Source: Chitinophaga dinghuensis
GTDB lineage: Bacteria; Bacteroidota; Bacteroidia; Chitinophagales; Chitinophagaceae
Direction of reading: 5' to 3'
Assembly: GCF_003259435.1 (NCBI RefSeq)
Contig: NZ_QLMA01000005.1
Span: 124,001 to 188,000 of the forward strand
DNA: 64,000 bases
In this document: one piece after another, positions 26,132 to 34,434 of the stretch
Layout of the letters: each line of letters opens with the position of its first letter
Position numbering within the stretch: the first letter of the stretch is position 1
Notes under the pieces: generated by a model
Databases searched by the model: none
Seen by the model: the letters and a program-made list of their open reading frames with translations, nothing else
Told to the model about the DNA's origin: nothing
Position numbers and translations under genes: made by a program

Positions 26132-26938
26132 TTATTTTTTATTTGTATCCAATAACCAGCGGCATGCCTGCAAGATAAGTTGATTTTGAGCGGGTTCGCT
26201 GAAGGTAGAGGATAATCCGGTATCTGCTTGATAGTTCATATCGTTGTGGCCCATATTGATATAGACCATACGGTATTTTTTATTGGTCCATACCACCGGA
26301 TAATAGCCGCTATGCCATATTTCGTGGGGTTTGGGACCAGTCCCCAGGGGGAAGCTGCTGCTGTCTATTGCTACCAAAATAGCTATAGCTGGATTTTTGC
26401 GCAGGTCGTTGCTCCAGCGGTACCATTCATTGGGCGCACTGCGAAAAATGGCTGGGAGTCCTGCTGTTACTGGGTGTTGGGTATTTTCTACGCGGAGGTT
26501 TGCACTGGTAGGTTTCCAGGTATTGCTGGCATAGGAGCCGCTTCCGAGAAAGGTTTCATGGTACCAGTGCCAGTCTGCCGGAAAGGCGGAAGGGCTGAGT
26601 GCAAAAGCGGAGAAGTGAAATCCCAGCCATGCGCCGCCGTGTTCCATATAATCCTGGAAAGCTGTTCTCTGGGCAGGATTATCGGGTCTGGTATCCAGGA
26701 AGATGACCAGGTCGTATTGCCGGAGGGTATCCGGATTTAGTCGGTCCCAATCCTGGGTGCAATAGTATTGGTAGCCGTAATTTTTCAGTTGCGTGGCGAA
26801 GAAGGTATTTGCTTCCTTCACGAAATTGATATGTGCCTGGTCGTTTTTACCGGTATAGAAAGCGATGGCTTTAGGGAGATGCTGGCCGCTCAGGGCATCA
26901 GCGAGTAATAGCAGCAACGGGAGAAGCAGTTTCTTCAT
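26132..26938 (-). CDS. ThuA domain-containing secreted protein
   Basis: A 268-residue protein with a signal peptide (MKKLLLPLLLLLADALSGQ). It is followed by a ThuA domain, a glutamine-amidotransferase-like Rossmann fold seen in trehalose-utilisation proteins of Bacteroidota. Typical segments are AIAFYTGKNDQAHINFVKEA, YDLVIFLDT, YMEHGGAWLGFHFS and the late YPVVWTNKKYRMVYINMGHND. The family lacks a proven enzymatic role and is often linked to extracellular sugar metabolism. I start at the ATG at 26938; an upstream in-frame start six codons earlier would spoil the signal peptide. Confidence 0.9.
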   Translation of the reverse strand: MKKLLLPLLLLLADALSGQHLPKAIAFYTGKNDQAHINFVKEANTFFATQLKNYGYQYYCTQDWDRLNPDTLRQYDLVIFLDTRPDNPAQRTAFQDYMEHGGAWLGFHFSAFALSPSAFPADWHWYHETFLGSGSYASNTWKPTSANLRVENTQHPVTAGLPAIFRSAPNEWYRWSNDLRKNPAIAILVAIDSSSFPLGTGPKPHEIWHSGYYPVVWTNKKYRMVYINMGHNDMNYQADTGLSSTFSEPAQNQLILQACRWLLDTNKK

Positions 26939-27096
26939 AGGCGCTAAAAATAGCACTCAGGGCGTAAAAATCCTATGCTGACGTAGTAAAGAAGTAGTAA
27001 AAAAATACAGCGCCATGGATACGGCTGTATATGATCCATGACGCTGGTTGTTTTGGTGTAATGATGAAAGCTATTGTTGATAACCCGGAGCGGCGG

Positions 27097-27282
27097 CTAG
27101 TGTCCACCTTTACGTTTTGACAGGTGGCCTTTATCGGACGTACCGTGTTCCATTTTATCAGTATTGTCCTGCATGTTCCGGGCGTTGTTCTTTCTGTGTT
27201 GGGTTTTTCCTGGTTCTCTGCCCAGGGATCTTTCACGATGTTGTTCCGAGTGTTTACCGGAACCATTCCCTTTATGCAACAT
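27097..27282 (-). CDS. Small highly basic hydrophilic protein
   Basis: A 61-residue frame almost free of hydrophobic residues: MLHKGNGSGKHSEQHRER at the start, then KNNARNMQDNTDKMEHG and a lysine/glycine tail (LSKRKGGH). The composition resembles small stress-related or nucleic-acid-binding proteins of Bacteroidota, though I recognise no family. A longer frame (26973-27287) overlaps it but has a less natural, cysteine/isoleucine-mixed content. Real status uncertain. Confidence 0.45.
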   Translation of the reverse strand: MLHKGNGSGKHSEQHRERSLGREPGKTQHRKNNARNMQDNTDKMEHGTSDKGHLSKRKGGH

Positions 27283-27406
27283 GACATTGAATTTTAAAAG
27301 TGAATAAATGAGCTTTTAAATTCTTTGATAAATTTCCTCAAATTTCTAACAGCATAGTATTAAAGCGGTGTTAATTAATATCTTCATAGGACAATTTTAG
27401 CATACC

Positions 27407-28168
27407 ATGCAAATCCGGCATTACCCACCATCGAAAAAATTAGCGCCTTATATCACTGGCTATATGATCATTACCAGCGATACTGGCCGGATCAATACGG
27501 TATTGCCGGATACTGCTATGACCCTCTCCTTTCGTTTGGGTGGGCAGGTGGATCATGCGTCCACGGTCCTTACGAGCGCCAACATTGCCGGAATTAGAAA
27601 GGGGCCGCAGCAGATGGCCTACCATGATAAAACCCGGTTCTTACTAGCCACCATGAAACCCGGAGCGGCGGCTGTCTTCATACCAGCGCCATTACATCTG
27701 TTGAATAGTCAGGTGGTTTCGATGACCGATTTATTCCCCAAGGATATGCTGGACGCTGTAACAGATCGGCTACAGGCGGCTGCCACAGACAAATTATGCG
27801 TTCAATTACTGGACCAGTGGTTATGCAGTATTATTCGGCCTCAACAACAGGATTTACTGATACTCGCCGCCATAGGGCAGATCAGAGAAGCGGGCGGACA
27901 ACTGAAAATCCGTGACCTGGCCACCTCCTTACACATCAGCCGGGACCCACTGGAGAAAAGATTTCGCAGCATGGTAGGTACCAGTCCCAAGCATTTTGCG
28001 GCGATTGTCAGGTTCCGGAATGTTATCTCCCGTTATAAGCCCAATCGCTCTCTTACAGACCTGGCTTACGAAGCCGGTTATTTTGATCAGGCGCATTTTA
28101 TCCGCGACTTCCGGCTTTTCACAGGACAGACACCGCAGGCTTTTTTCAGCCATGCACCAGAGTGGTAA
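27407..28168 (+). CDS. AraC-family transcriptional regulator (DUF6597-type N-terminus)
   Basis: A 253-residue regulator with the Bacteroidota AraC sensor N-terminus (HYPPSKKLAPYITGYMII; VLPDTAMTLSFRLGG) and a C-terminal double-HTH AraC domain (IRDLATSLHISRDPLEKRF; LTDLAYEAGYFDQAHFIRDF, then TPQAFF). It resembles the regulator at 12449-13240. The following gene starts 73 bp downstream behind its own -7 box. Effector and targets are unknown. Confidence 0.9.
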   Translation: MQIRHYPPSKKLAPYITGYMIITSDTGRINTVLPDTAMTLSFRLGGQVDHASTVLTSANIAGIRKGPQQMAYHDKTRFLLATMKPGAAAVFIPAPLHLLNSQVVSMTDLFPKDMLDAVTDRLQAAATDKLCVQLLDQWLCSIIRPQQQDLLILAAIGQIREAGGQLKIRDLATSLHISRDPLEKRFRSMVGTSPKHFAAIVRFRNVISRYKPNRSLTDLAYEAGYFDQAHFIRDFRLFTGQTPQAFFSHAPEW

Positions 28169-28212
28169 ACATAAAAAATGATTTTTTACAATTTCCGGGG
28201 AGATACAGCTGC

Positions 28213-28220
28213 TAGCTTTG
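28213..28220 (+). promoter_or_regulatory. -7 box TAGCTTTG of the YCII-like gene
   Basis: TAGCTTTG matches TAnnTTTG and ends 21 bases before the ATG of the YCII-like gene. No -33 TTTG at 19-21 bases. Confidence 0.4.
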
Positions 28221-28241
28221 CTGGTATAAATCATCAATGCT

Positions 28242-28589
28242 ATGAAAGAGTATGTATTTTTTGTAAGAATCAACCCGGAATCATTATCTGCATCAGATCT
28301 GGAAACGCTTCACGCTGGCTGGGATACGGCAGTGGAACATTGGAAAGCCGGCAATCATTATATCTACGGCATTCCAGTGGTACAGCCAGGATTTGTGGTA
28401 GACGACCATAATAGCGCAGCGGGCGTAATAAGAGAAGAAGGCAACCGACTGGTAAGCTTTATTCATATGTCGGCTGAAAACGACGAACAAGCGATGCAAC
28501 TGGCATCTATGGCTCCTGTGTTACAATTCGGCGGGTCTATAGAGATACGAATCCCTCAGCGAACCGTCGCACCTGTTTACAACGACTGA
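28242..28589 (+). CDS. YCII-related (DGPF-like) small protein
   Basis: A 115-residue cytoplasmic protein with a ferredoxin-like beta-alpha-beta layout (YVFFVRINPES, then HAGWDTAVEHWKAGNHYIYG, then NRLVSFIHMSAENDEQAMQLASMAPVL and SIEIRI). This is the pattern of YCII-related/DGPF proteins, sometimes associated with sigma factors in Bacteroidota. No catalytic residues are evident. A weak hairpin (28616-28640) follows the gene. Confidence 0.75.
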   Translation: MKEYVFFVRINPESLSASDLETLHAGWDTAVEHWKAGNHYIYGIPVVQPGFVVDDHNSAAGVIREEGNRLVSFIHMSAENDEQAMQLASMAPVLQFGGSIEIRIPQRTVAPVYND

Positions 28590-28615
28590 TATTTCTTATT
28601 AAAAAGATTGTTGAG

Positions 28616-28640
28616 AGGGCTTACCAGAACGGTAGCCCTT
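28616..28640 (+). terminator. Weak terminator after the YCII-like gene
   Basis: AGGGCTTACC (28616-28625) pairs with GGTAGCCCT (28631-28639), with one bulged base, and is followed by TTCTTG. Stem is good but the T-run is short. Confidence 0.5.
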
Positions 28641-28693
28641 TCTTGTGCGAACAAATGACGGATATGGATTGTTGAGCTATAAAATATCCGATC

Positions 28694-29089
28694 ATGAAAA
28701 GATTATTCCTTCCAATGCTGGTGACACTGCTGCTGACCGGATTCATATCCAGGTCTCAGGAAAAAAGGGATTATATCCGTGTCATGACAGATTCCATGAA
28801 AGCACACCTCTCTCTTAATGAAGAGCAGTATACAAAAGTATACGACATCAATAAGAATTTTTCCGACCGTATGGCTACGCTCAGAAAAGATAATCAGGTG
28901 CAGAGAATGGAGAAAGCGAAGCAAATGAAAGATCTAAGTCAGCAAAGGGATTCCTCTTTGAAGACTGTATTGACACCGCAGCAATATGATATGTATGAAG
29001 CCAATAAGAAAGAACGTCGCGAACAGGCCAAAGAAAAATATAAAGAACGTAAAGAACAACGGGAAATGAAAAAACAGGAACAACCTTAG
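28694..29089 (+). CDS. Spy/CpxP-like periplasmic protein
   Basis: A 131-residue exported protein: hydrophobic signal (MKRLFLPMLVTLLLTGFIS, cleavage near SRSQ). A helical, highly charged body follows, with LSLNEEQYTKVYDINKNFSDRM and LTPQQYDMYEANKKER, the second an LTxxQ-like motif of Spy/CpxP proteins. It ends in a Lys/Glu-rich coiled-coil tail. Such proteins act as periplasmic chaperones or metal-stress sensors. It is monocistronic, with a terminator at 29115-29147. Confidence 0.75.
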   Translation: MKRLFLPMLVTLLLTGFISRSQEKRDYIRVMTDSMKAHLSLNEEQYTKVYDINKNFSDRMATLRKDNQVQRMEKAKQMKDLSQQRDSSLKTVLTPQQYDMYEANKKERREQAKEKYKERKEQREMKKQEQP

Positions 29090-29114
29090 CAGCAAGTCCT
29101 ATAGTGAATATATG

Positions 29115-29147
29115 AACGGATATGGCGTTTCTCCGCTGTATCCGTTT
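29115..29147 (+). terminator. Terminator between the Spy-like gene and the speD cluster
   Basis: AACGGATA (29115-29122) pairs with TATCCGTT (29139-29146) and the plus strand continues TTTTTCTTT. It separates the polyamine cluster from the upstream gene, so the cluster needs its own promoter in 29148-29250; no perfect TAnnTTTG box is visible there (nearest TATATCTTG at about 29219). Confidence 0.75.
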
Positions 29148-29250
29148 TTCTTTATATAAATCTGGCATATAATATGCAGAGTGAAGGGCTCCAGGTTATT
29201 TTATTATCTGGATAGAATGTATATCTTGCCCACGCAACATTATCTCTACT

Positions 29251-29604
29251 ATGGAATATCGACCGGGATTACATTTGCTGACCACATTGTATTCCGACAA
29301 ACTTGAGTTACTGCAGCACAGTGCCAACTGGAAGGAGTTTATCCAGCAACAAATCTGTAAATATGAACTGACGGAAGTAGGTCAGGCGATTCATGACTTC
29401 CCTACCGGAGGTTTTACCGCAGTGCATTGCCTGACGGAATCACATATTTCTATCCATACCTGGCCGGAATATGGGCTCTGTACCTGTGATGTATTTCTCT
29501 CCAATTTCAGAAAGGACAACGATCATACTACACAATCTATAATGGCGGCGATTCATGATTTTTTTGAAACGCAGCGCCATGAATCCCACACCTTAAGAAG
29601 ATAA
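29251..29604 (+). CDS. speD: S-adenosylmethionine decarboxylase proenzyme (SpeD type)
   Basis: A 117-residue AdoMet decarboxylase of the short prokaryotic type, which self-cleaves to form a pyruvoyl cofactor and makes decarboxylated AdoMet, the aminopropyl donor. Key parts are intact: H8 region (PGLHLL), LTESHISIHTWPE at 61-73 with the cleavage site E63-S64, H69 and the downstream cysteine pair C77/C79 in GLCTCD. It is first in a seven-gene cluster; the DUF4178 gene starts one base after its stop. The linked aminopropyltransferase (31320-32819) is the expected consumer. Confidence 0.93.
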   Translation: MEYRPGLHLLTTLYSDKLELLQHSANWKEFIQQQICKYELTEVGQAIHDFPTGGFTAVHCLTESHISIHTWPEYGLCTCDVFLSNFRKDNDHTTQSIMAAIHDFFETQRHESHTLRR

Positions 29605-29605
29605 T

Positions 29606-30892
29606 ATGCCACACTACAATTGTTCCGGCTGTCGCCAATCTTTTGAGATGCAGCATACCGGTGACGGTTATTATGGTTGTACGAAATGTCATTCCTTACT
29701 CCGCGTCAGGAATGGCAATGTAAGCAGCACGATTGCCATGAAAGGCGCTCATCGTGAGCAATGTATTCCGTTGGGAACAGAGGGTATCCTTCAAGGCGAG
29801 AAGTACCGTATTATTGGTTACCTCGAGCGCCAGGAATTGGGGACATATTATTATTGGTCAGAGTACGTACTGACAAGGCTGCGGGATAATGTGACTGTAT
29901 TCTTGTCGGAGTATGACGGACATTGGAACCTGTTAGCACCTTTACCCGACAAGCCTTTCACCAGGAAGCAGGATGCAGAATCGACCAAACATTTGGTCCA
30001 TGAAGGCAAGGACTTTGAGATTTTTTCCAGATACTCTGCAAAATTTATTTACATCATTGGAGAAATACCCTGGGAACTGGAATATAAGAACAAGACCCGG
30101 TGTATAGAGTTTATCCGCCCTCCTCAGATGCTGGCTATTGAAATGACAGAAGATGAGAATCATCATATTGAATTCGATACCTTCCTGGGTAGGTATATCT
30201 ACCCTAAAGAAATCCAAGAAGCGTTTTTGAATGGTAAATATCCGCCAAGTCGTAAAGGAGTGGGTCCCACACAGCCTTTTTCAAGGTATATCCGACCTCG
30301 TCAGTTCGTATATGGTACCTTGCTTTTCTGTTTCATCGCGATCTTCTTTTCTCTATATACCAACGGCATCAGGCGGAATGTAGAGGTATTTAATCAGCAT
30401 TTGCGCATAGACAGCGCCGCCGTCGCCAGTAAGCAGATAGTAAGTCCCAGTTTCAAAGTGGATGGAGGTTACAGCAACCTGGAGCTGGAGTTTTATTCGG
30501 ATGTAAACAATAGTTGGGCGGCATTGGATTTAATACTGGTGGATGAAGTGACTGGTAAGGAAAATGCATTCAGTATGGAATCTTCGCTGTATAGAGGCGT
30601 AGAAGACGGAGAGTCATGGTCGGAAGGAAGCGCTTATCAAAAGGCATTCATTTGTGGCGTAACAGCGGGTACCTATCACTTTGTACTGGCTACAAGCGGA
30701 GAACCGAGATATGGCTATATATCAGCGAATGTAGCTGCCAGATATGATGTACCTACTTACTGGAATGAGGTACTTCTTTGTCTTATTCTAGGCGCGATAG
30801 CAGTGACCCTGCTTTTGTGGGAAAACAATTTTGAGAATGAACGAATGGCCGGGTCTAACGTAAAATTCAAATTAGATGAAAAACTTTCTTAG
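29606..30892 (+). CDS. DUF4178 membrane protein with N-terminal zinc ribbon
   Basis: A 428-residue protein. The N-terminus has a zinc-ribbon pattern, CSGC (6-9) and CTKC (25-28). A DUF4178-like beta-rich domain follows (GTEGILQGEKYRIIGYLERQE; YYYWSEYVL; FLSEYDGHWNLL; FEIFSRYSAKFIYIIGEIPWE, in sequence order). A transmembrane helix around 233-251 (FVYGTLLFCFIAIFFSLY), an extracytoplasmic beta domain and a last helix (EVLLCLILGAIAVTLLLW) complete it. DUF4178 proteins recur beside DUF350 and spermidine-synthase-like genes, and their role is unknown. The next gene overlaps its end by 17 bp. Confidence 0.85.
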   Translation: MPHYNCSGCRQSFEMQHTGDGYYGCTKCHSLLRVRNGNVSSTIAMKGAHREQCIPLGTEGILQGEKYRIIGYLERQELGTYYYWSEYVLTRLRDNVTVFLSEYDGHWNLLAPLPDKPFTRKQDAESTKHLVHEGKDFEIFSRYSAKFIYIIGEIPWELEYKNKTRCIEFIRPPQMLAIEMTEDENHHIEFDTFLGRYIYPKEIQEAFLNGKYPPSRKGVGPTQPFSRYIRPRQFVYGTLLFCFIAIFFSLYTNGIRRNVEVFNQHLRIDSAAVASKQIVSPSFKVDGGYSNLELEFYSDVNNSWAALDLILVDEVTGKENAFSMESSLYRGVEDGESWSEGSAYQKAFICGVTAGTYHFVLATSGEPRYGYISANVAARYDVPTYWNEVLLCLILGAIAVTLLLWENNFENERMAGSNVKFKLDEKLS

Positions 30893-31082
30893 TAAACTAC
30901 CTTTTTCCTGGAAGCAGGATAAGATTTCCATTATGGTGCTCTGCAGTTTCCTTGGCCTGTTGATCATCAGCAATGTATATGGCTATCGTATCTGTAACTG
31001 TACAAGTACGGAAAAATGGGAACCCGGGAAAGCCCGCGGTGCACGTAGTCATAGCGGCGTTCACTATTTCTATCACAAATAA
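30876..31082 (+). CDS. Small single-pass membrane protein with CNC motif, polyamine cluster
   Basis: A 68-residue protein with one transmembrane helix (about 17-36) and a C-terminal tail with cysteines at 40 and 42 (RICNC) and several histidines (RSHSGVHYFYHK). It overlaps the DUF4178 gene by 17 bp and is followed after 9 bp by the DUF350 gene, so translation coupling supports its reality. The short Cys/His tail could bind a metal or a haem. I recognise no family; DUF4247-like proteins occupy this place in some clusters, but I cannot confirm that here. Confidence 0.65.
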   Translation: MKNFLSKLPFSWKQDKISIMVLCSFLGLLIISNVYGYRICNCTSTEKWEPGKARGARSHSGVHYFYHK

Positions 31083-31091
31083 TCCCTGTAT

Positions 31092-31310
31092 ATGGAAACT
31101 TTACAACTCAAATTTATCCTGGCATCTATGGTTTATGCCCTCATTGGCGTAATTGTTCTGGTAGGCGGCTTCTGGCTGGTAGACAAGTTCATAACCCCTG
31201 AGGACACCTGGAAGGAAGTAGTACAAAATAAAAATATTGCCCTGGCCATCGTGGTAGCGGCCTATATCATTGCAATGGGATTGATTATCAGTTCCGCGAT
31301 TCACAGTTAA
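31092..31310 (+). CDS. DUF350 membrane protein
   Basis: A 72-residue two-helix inner-membrane protein (helix 1 about 8-28 and helix 2 about 46-68) with the conserved DUF350 loop WLVDKFITPEDTWKEVVQNKNIALAI. DUF350 is a YjfL-like unit found with polyamine, glutathionylspermidine-synthetase-like or ion-channel genes; its function is unknown. It is tightly packed between the small CNC protein and the aminopropyltransferase. Confidence 0.9.
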   Translation: METLQLKFILASMVYALIGVIVLVGGFWLVDKFITPEDTWKEVVQNKNIALAIVVAAYIIAMGLIISSAIHS

Positions 31311-31319
31311 ATTACGCAG

Positions 31320-32819
31320 GTGGAAATTCTGTTATTATTATCGGTGTTTGTAATTGCGACCTGTGGCCTCATTTATGAGCTGGTAGCAGGTACGCTGGCG
31401 AGCTATTTATTGGGTGATTCTGTAACACAGTTTTCTACCATTATTGGCGTTTATTTATTCTCCATGGGCATTGGCGCATGGCTCTCCCGTTTTTTTAAAA
31501 AGGATTTACTCAGCTGGTTTATCCAACTGGAAATACTGGTAGGATTAATCGGCGGTATCAGCTCTGCCCTGCTGTTTCTTCTCTTTGAACATGCCGCCAG
31601 CTTCAGGCTGGTGTTATATCTGTTGGTAGGACTCACAGGAACATTGGTAGGATTGGAACTCCCGCTCCTGATGAATATTCTGAAAGACAGATACGAGTTC
31701 AAAGACCTCGTGTCCAGGGTGTTTACCTTTGATTATATTGGGGCGCTCCTCGCCTCTCTGATATTTCCTTTGCTGCTGGTACCTTACCTGGGGCTTATCC
31801 GCACTTCCTGCTTTTTCGGGATACTGAATGTGGCAGTGGCCATTGTGGTATGTGTACGATTTAAACACGAAGTACAATGGGCAAAATATTTGAAAGCCAA
31901 AGCGATCGCATGTATTGTGGCATTAGTAGCAATCTTTTTCTGGGCGGACAGGATCATGAGCTATTCAGAAGGCGTCGCCTTCCGTGATCCTGTGATCTAC
32001 AGCCATTCTTCTACTTATCAACGCATCGTGCTCACCAGAAGTCGGTTAGATTTACGGCTATACCTTAACGGTAACCTGCAATTCAGCTCTGCCGACGAAT
32101 ACCGCTACCATGAAGCGCTCGTACATCCACCGATGATGTATAGCCCCAAACGCAGTCAGGTACTCGTTCTTGGCGGTGGCGATGGGATGGCGGCAAGAGA
32201 ACTGCTAAAATATCCGGAAGTACAGCAGATCACCTTGGTGGACCTGGACCCGGCGATGACAAAATTATTTCGTAGCAACAGTATGCTGGTGGGACTGAAC
32301 GATAGTTCCCTCCTCTCTCCGCGCATTCAGGTGATCAATGCCGATGCCTTTCAGTGGCTGAAAGAAAACAAAAAGCAATTTGATGTAGCCATCGTAGATT
32401 TCCCGGACCCCGGGAATTACGCTGTAGGTAAGCTTTATACCACCGCGTTCTACCGCAAGCTGAGAAATGCGCTGACTGACAGCAGTGTGATTGTGATACA
32501 GTCCACTTCTCCATACGTAGCGCCGAAGGCCTTCTGGTGTGTGAATGCCACCTTACAGGAATGTAATTTTCAAACGATCCCCTATCACACTTATGTGCCT
32601 TCTTTCGGAGAATGGGGATATGTCATGGCCTCTCCCATGCCATTATCGCAACACCACGACCAGCTACCAGCTGGTCTAAGATACTTTACTGCCGCCACTT
32701 TCCGCCAGATGGCGGATTTCACGCCAGACATGAGTGAAAGAAAAGTGCTGGCCAATCACCTGAACAACCAGATACTGGTACAATACTTTGAAGATGAGTG
32801 GGGAAAATTCCAGGAATAA
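31320..32819 (+). CDS. Membrane-anchored spermidine-synthase-like aminopropyltransferase
   Basis: A 499-residue protein (GTG start) with about seven N-terminal transmembrane helices (to about 210) and a C-terminal spermidine-synthase domain. The catalytic domain has LNGNLQFSSADEYRYHEALVHPPM (249-272, in sequence order), LGGGDGMAARELL (284-296) for the aminopropyl donor, VDLDP (307-311) and VDFPDPGNYAVGKLYTTAFY in the acceptor/gate region. The fused membrane part is not found in housekeeping SpeE and suggests action at the membrane or on a membrane or exported acceptor. It overlaps the next gene by 26 bp. speD lies four genes upstream. Confidence 0.9.
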   Translation: MEILLLLSVFVIATCGLIYELVAGTLASYLLGDSVTQFSTIIGVYLFSMGIGAWLSRFFKKDLLSWFIQLEILVGLIGGISSALLFLLFEHAASFRLVLYLLVGLTGTLVGLELPLLMNILKDRYEFKDLVSRVFTFDYIGALLASLIFPLLLVPYLGLIRTSCFFGILNVAVAIVVCVRFKHEVQWAKYLKAKAIACIVALVAIFFWADRIMSYSEGVAFRDPVIYSHSSTYQRIVLTRSRLDLRLYLNGNLQFSSADEYRYHEALVHPPMMYSPKRSQVLVLGGGDGMAARELLKYPEVQQITLVDLDPAMTKLFRSNSMLVGLNDSSLLSPRIQVINADAFQWLKENKKQFDVAIVDFPDPGNYAVGKLYTTAFYRKLRNALTDSSVIVIQSTSPYVAPKAFWCVNATLQECNFQTIPYHTYVPSFGEWGYVMASPMPLSQHHDQLPAGLRYFTAATFRQMADFTPDMSERKVLANHLNNQILVQYFEDEWGKFQE

Positions 32820-34434
32820 TATCAGCAGGAAAGATTTCCTCCGGTATATGGCTATCATTGCGGGCAGTACGATAACGGCTTCACAATATATTGCCTGTTC
32901 TGAAAAGCGCGATAAATACGGACATATTACGAGTCGCATCAGTGGCGCTTCTGCGAAAGCAGGACATATGATGCGGGATAACGTTTTCCAAACGCCCACG
33001 CATACGAAAGAATATGATGCAGTGATCATTGGCGGCGGCGTAGCGGGACTCGCAGCAGCACGCATGCTGCATCACAGGGGGATGAATAACTATCGGTTAC
33101 TGGAACTGGAATCCCATACAGGGGGCAATGCCAGCTTCGGCTCCAACAAGTACAGCGCTTTTCCGCTGGGAGCGCACTATCTTCCTATACCCAATACAGA
33201 TAATCAGCCCCTGCTGGATATGCTGGCAGAAGCGGGTATTCTGACTGGTTACAATTCCAATGGCCTTCCCGTATACAATGAAACTGATCTTTGTTATGAC
33301 CCTGAAGAACGACTTTATATCCATGATCGTTGGCAGGAAGGACTGATTCCGCAGTTAGGCACTACGAAGACTACGCAGCAGGAGCTCAAACGCTGGCTGG
33401 ACGAAATGCAGCAACTACGTGCCATTCGGGGAACTGACGGCCGTTATGCTTTTGATATTCCCATTGCCAATAGCTCCGTAGATCCTGCATTCCGTGAGCT
33501 GGACAACATCAATATGCGCACTTATCTGCAACAGAAAGGATACCAGTCTGAGGAACTGTACTGGTACCTGGATTATTGCTGTCGCGATGATTATGGAGCG
33601 GGGATCGATATTATCAGCGCCTGGGCGGGCATTCACTATTTTGCCAGTCGCAAAGGGAAAGCCGCCAATGCCGACAACTCCCAGATGCTGACATGGCCCC
33701 AGGGCAATGGTCGGTTAGTGCAACATCTCCAACAGTTCAGCAAAGAAAAAACGTTACAGCAGACGATCGTTTATAAAGTAACCCCACAGGGCAACCGCGT
33801 AGCCATCGATTACTATGATATGCGATTGCATACTACCCAAAGGATTATCGCCAAAGCCTGCATCCTCGCTACTCCGCAGTTTGTGACGCAGCGTCTTATT
33901 CCAGGCGGAACCTACGATCATGATTTCGTATATTCTCCATGGTTAGTAGCCAACATCACGCTGGATCGTGTTCCCGAATCTTCCGGCTATCAATTGTGCT
34001 GGGATAATGTGATTTACAGAGGGAAATCGCTCGGTTATGTATATGCACAACAACAGCAGCTTACACAGGTTCAGCCAGAGCGACAGGTAGTAACTTATTA
34101 TCTTCCCCTGGATCATTTGGACCCGGTATCTTCCCGCAAATATGCTATTGCGCTGGAACCACAGCAATGGGTGAAGCTCATTACAGATGATTTAGAGAAG
34201 GTACATCCGGGCATACACGAAGTTATTCGGGATGTAGATATTACCGTTTGGGGACACGGCATGATAAGACCTCATACCGGATTTATCACGGGAGCAGCGA
34301 GGGCAGCGGCCCAGTCGTCTCCCTATAAAAATATTTTCTATGCGCACTCTGATCTGAGTGGCGTTTCTATTTTTGAGGAAGCATTTTATCATGGAAATAA
34401 AGCCGCTAATGCCCTTGCCGACTATTGCAGTTAA
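32794..34434 (+). CDS. Tat-exported FAD-dependent oxidoreductase, amine-oxidase-like
   Basis: A 546-residue flavoprotein. The N-terminus has SRKDFLR (11-17), a Tat motif with Lys in the second arginine position, then a hydrophobic stretch ending QYIAC (C35; only a poor lipobox). FAD binding is clear: YDAVIIGGGVAGLAAARML (74-92) and LELESHTGGNASFG (103-116), with the C-terminal FAD motif near AHSDLSGVSIFEEAFYHG. This layout fits amine-oxidase/phytoene-desaturase-type enzymes, so polyamine-like groups made by the cluster are plausible substrates (inference). I take the ATG at 32794; it overlaps the aminopropyltransferase by 26 bp and the next gene by 44 bp. Confidence 0.88.
   Translation: MSGENSRNNISRKDFLRYMAIIAGSTITASQYIACSEKRDKYGHITSRISGASAKAGHMMRDNVFQTPTHTKEYDAVIIGGGVAGLAAARMLHHRGMNNYRLLELESHTGGNASFGSNKYSAFPLGAHYLPIPNTDNQPLLDMLAEAGILTGYNSNGLPVYNETDLCYDPEERLYIHDRWQEGLIPQLGTTKTTQQELKRWLDEMQQLRAIRGTDGRYAFDIPIANSSVDPAFRELDNINMRTYLQQKGYQSEELYWYLDYCCRDDYGAGIDIISAWAGIHYFASRKGKAANADNSQMLTWPQGNGRLVQHLQQFSKEKTLQQTIVYKVTPQGNRVAIDYYDMRLHTTQRIIAKACILATPQFVTQRLIPGGTYDHDFVYSPWLVANITLDRVPESSGYQLCWDNVIYRGKSLGYVYAQQQQLTQVQPERQVVTYYLPLDHLDPVSSRKYAIALEPQQWVKLITDDLEKVHPGIHEVIRDVDITVWGHGMIRPHTGFITGAARAAAQSSPYKNIFYAHSDLSGVSIFEEAFYHGNKAANALADYCS

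Noticed and set aside
26973..27287. 104-residue minus-strand reading frame overlapping the small basic protein
   Set aside because: Its content is irregular, with a hydrophobic/aromatic C-terminus and no recognisable pattern, and it competes in another frame with the 61-residue basic frame, which has a more natural composition; only one can be real.
29251..32819. The speD to synthase genes as ordinary housekeeping spermidine biosynthesis
   Set aside because: The synthase carries about seven TM helices and is coupled to membrane proteins of unknown role and an exported oxidase, which ordinary SpeD/SpeE pairs do not have. The housekeeping view is still possible and is given as the main refutation test.
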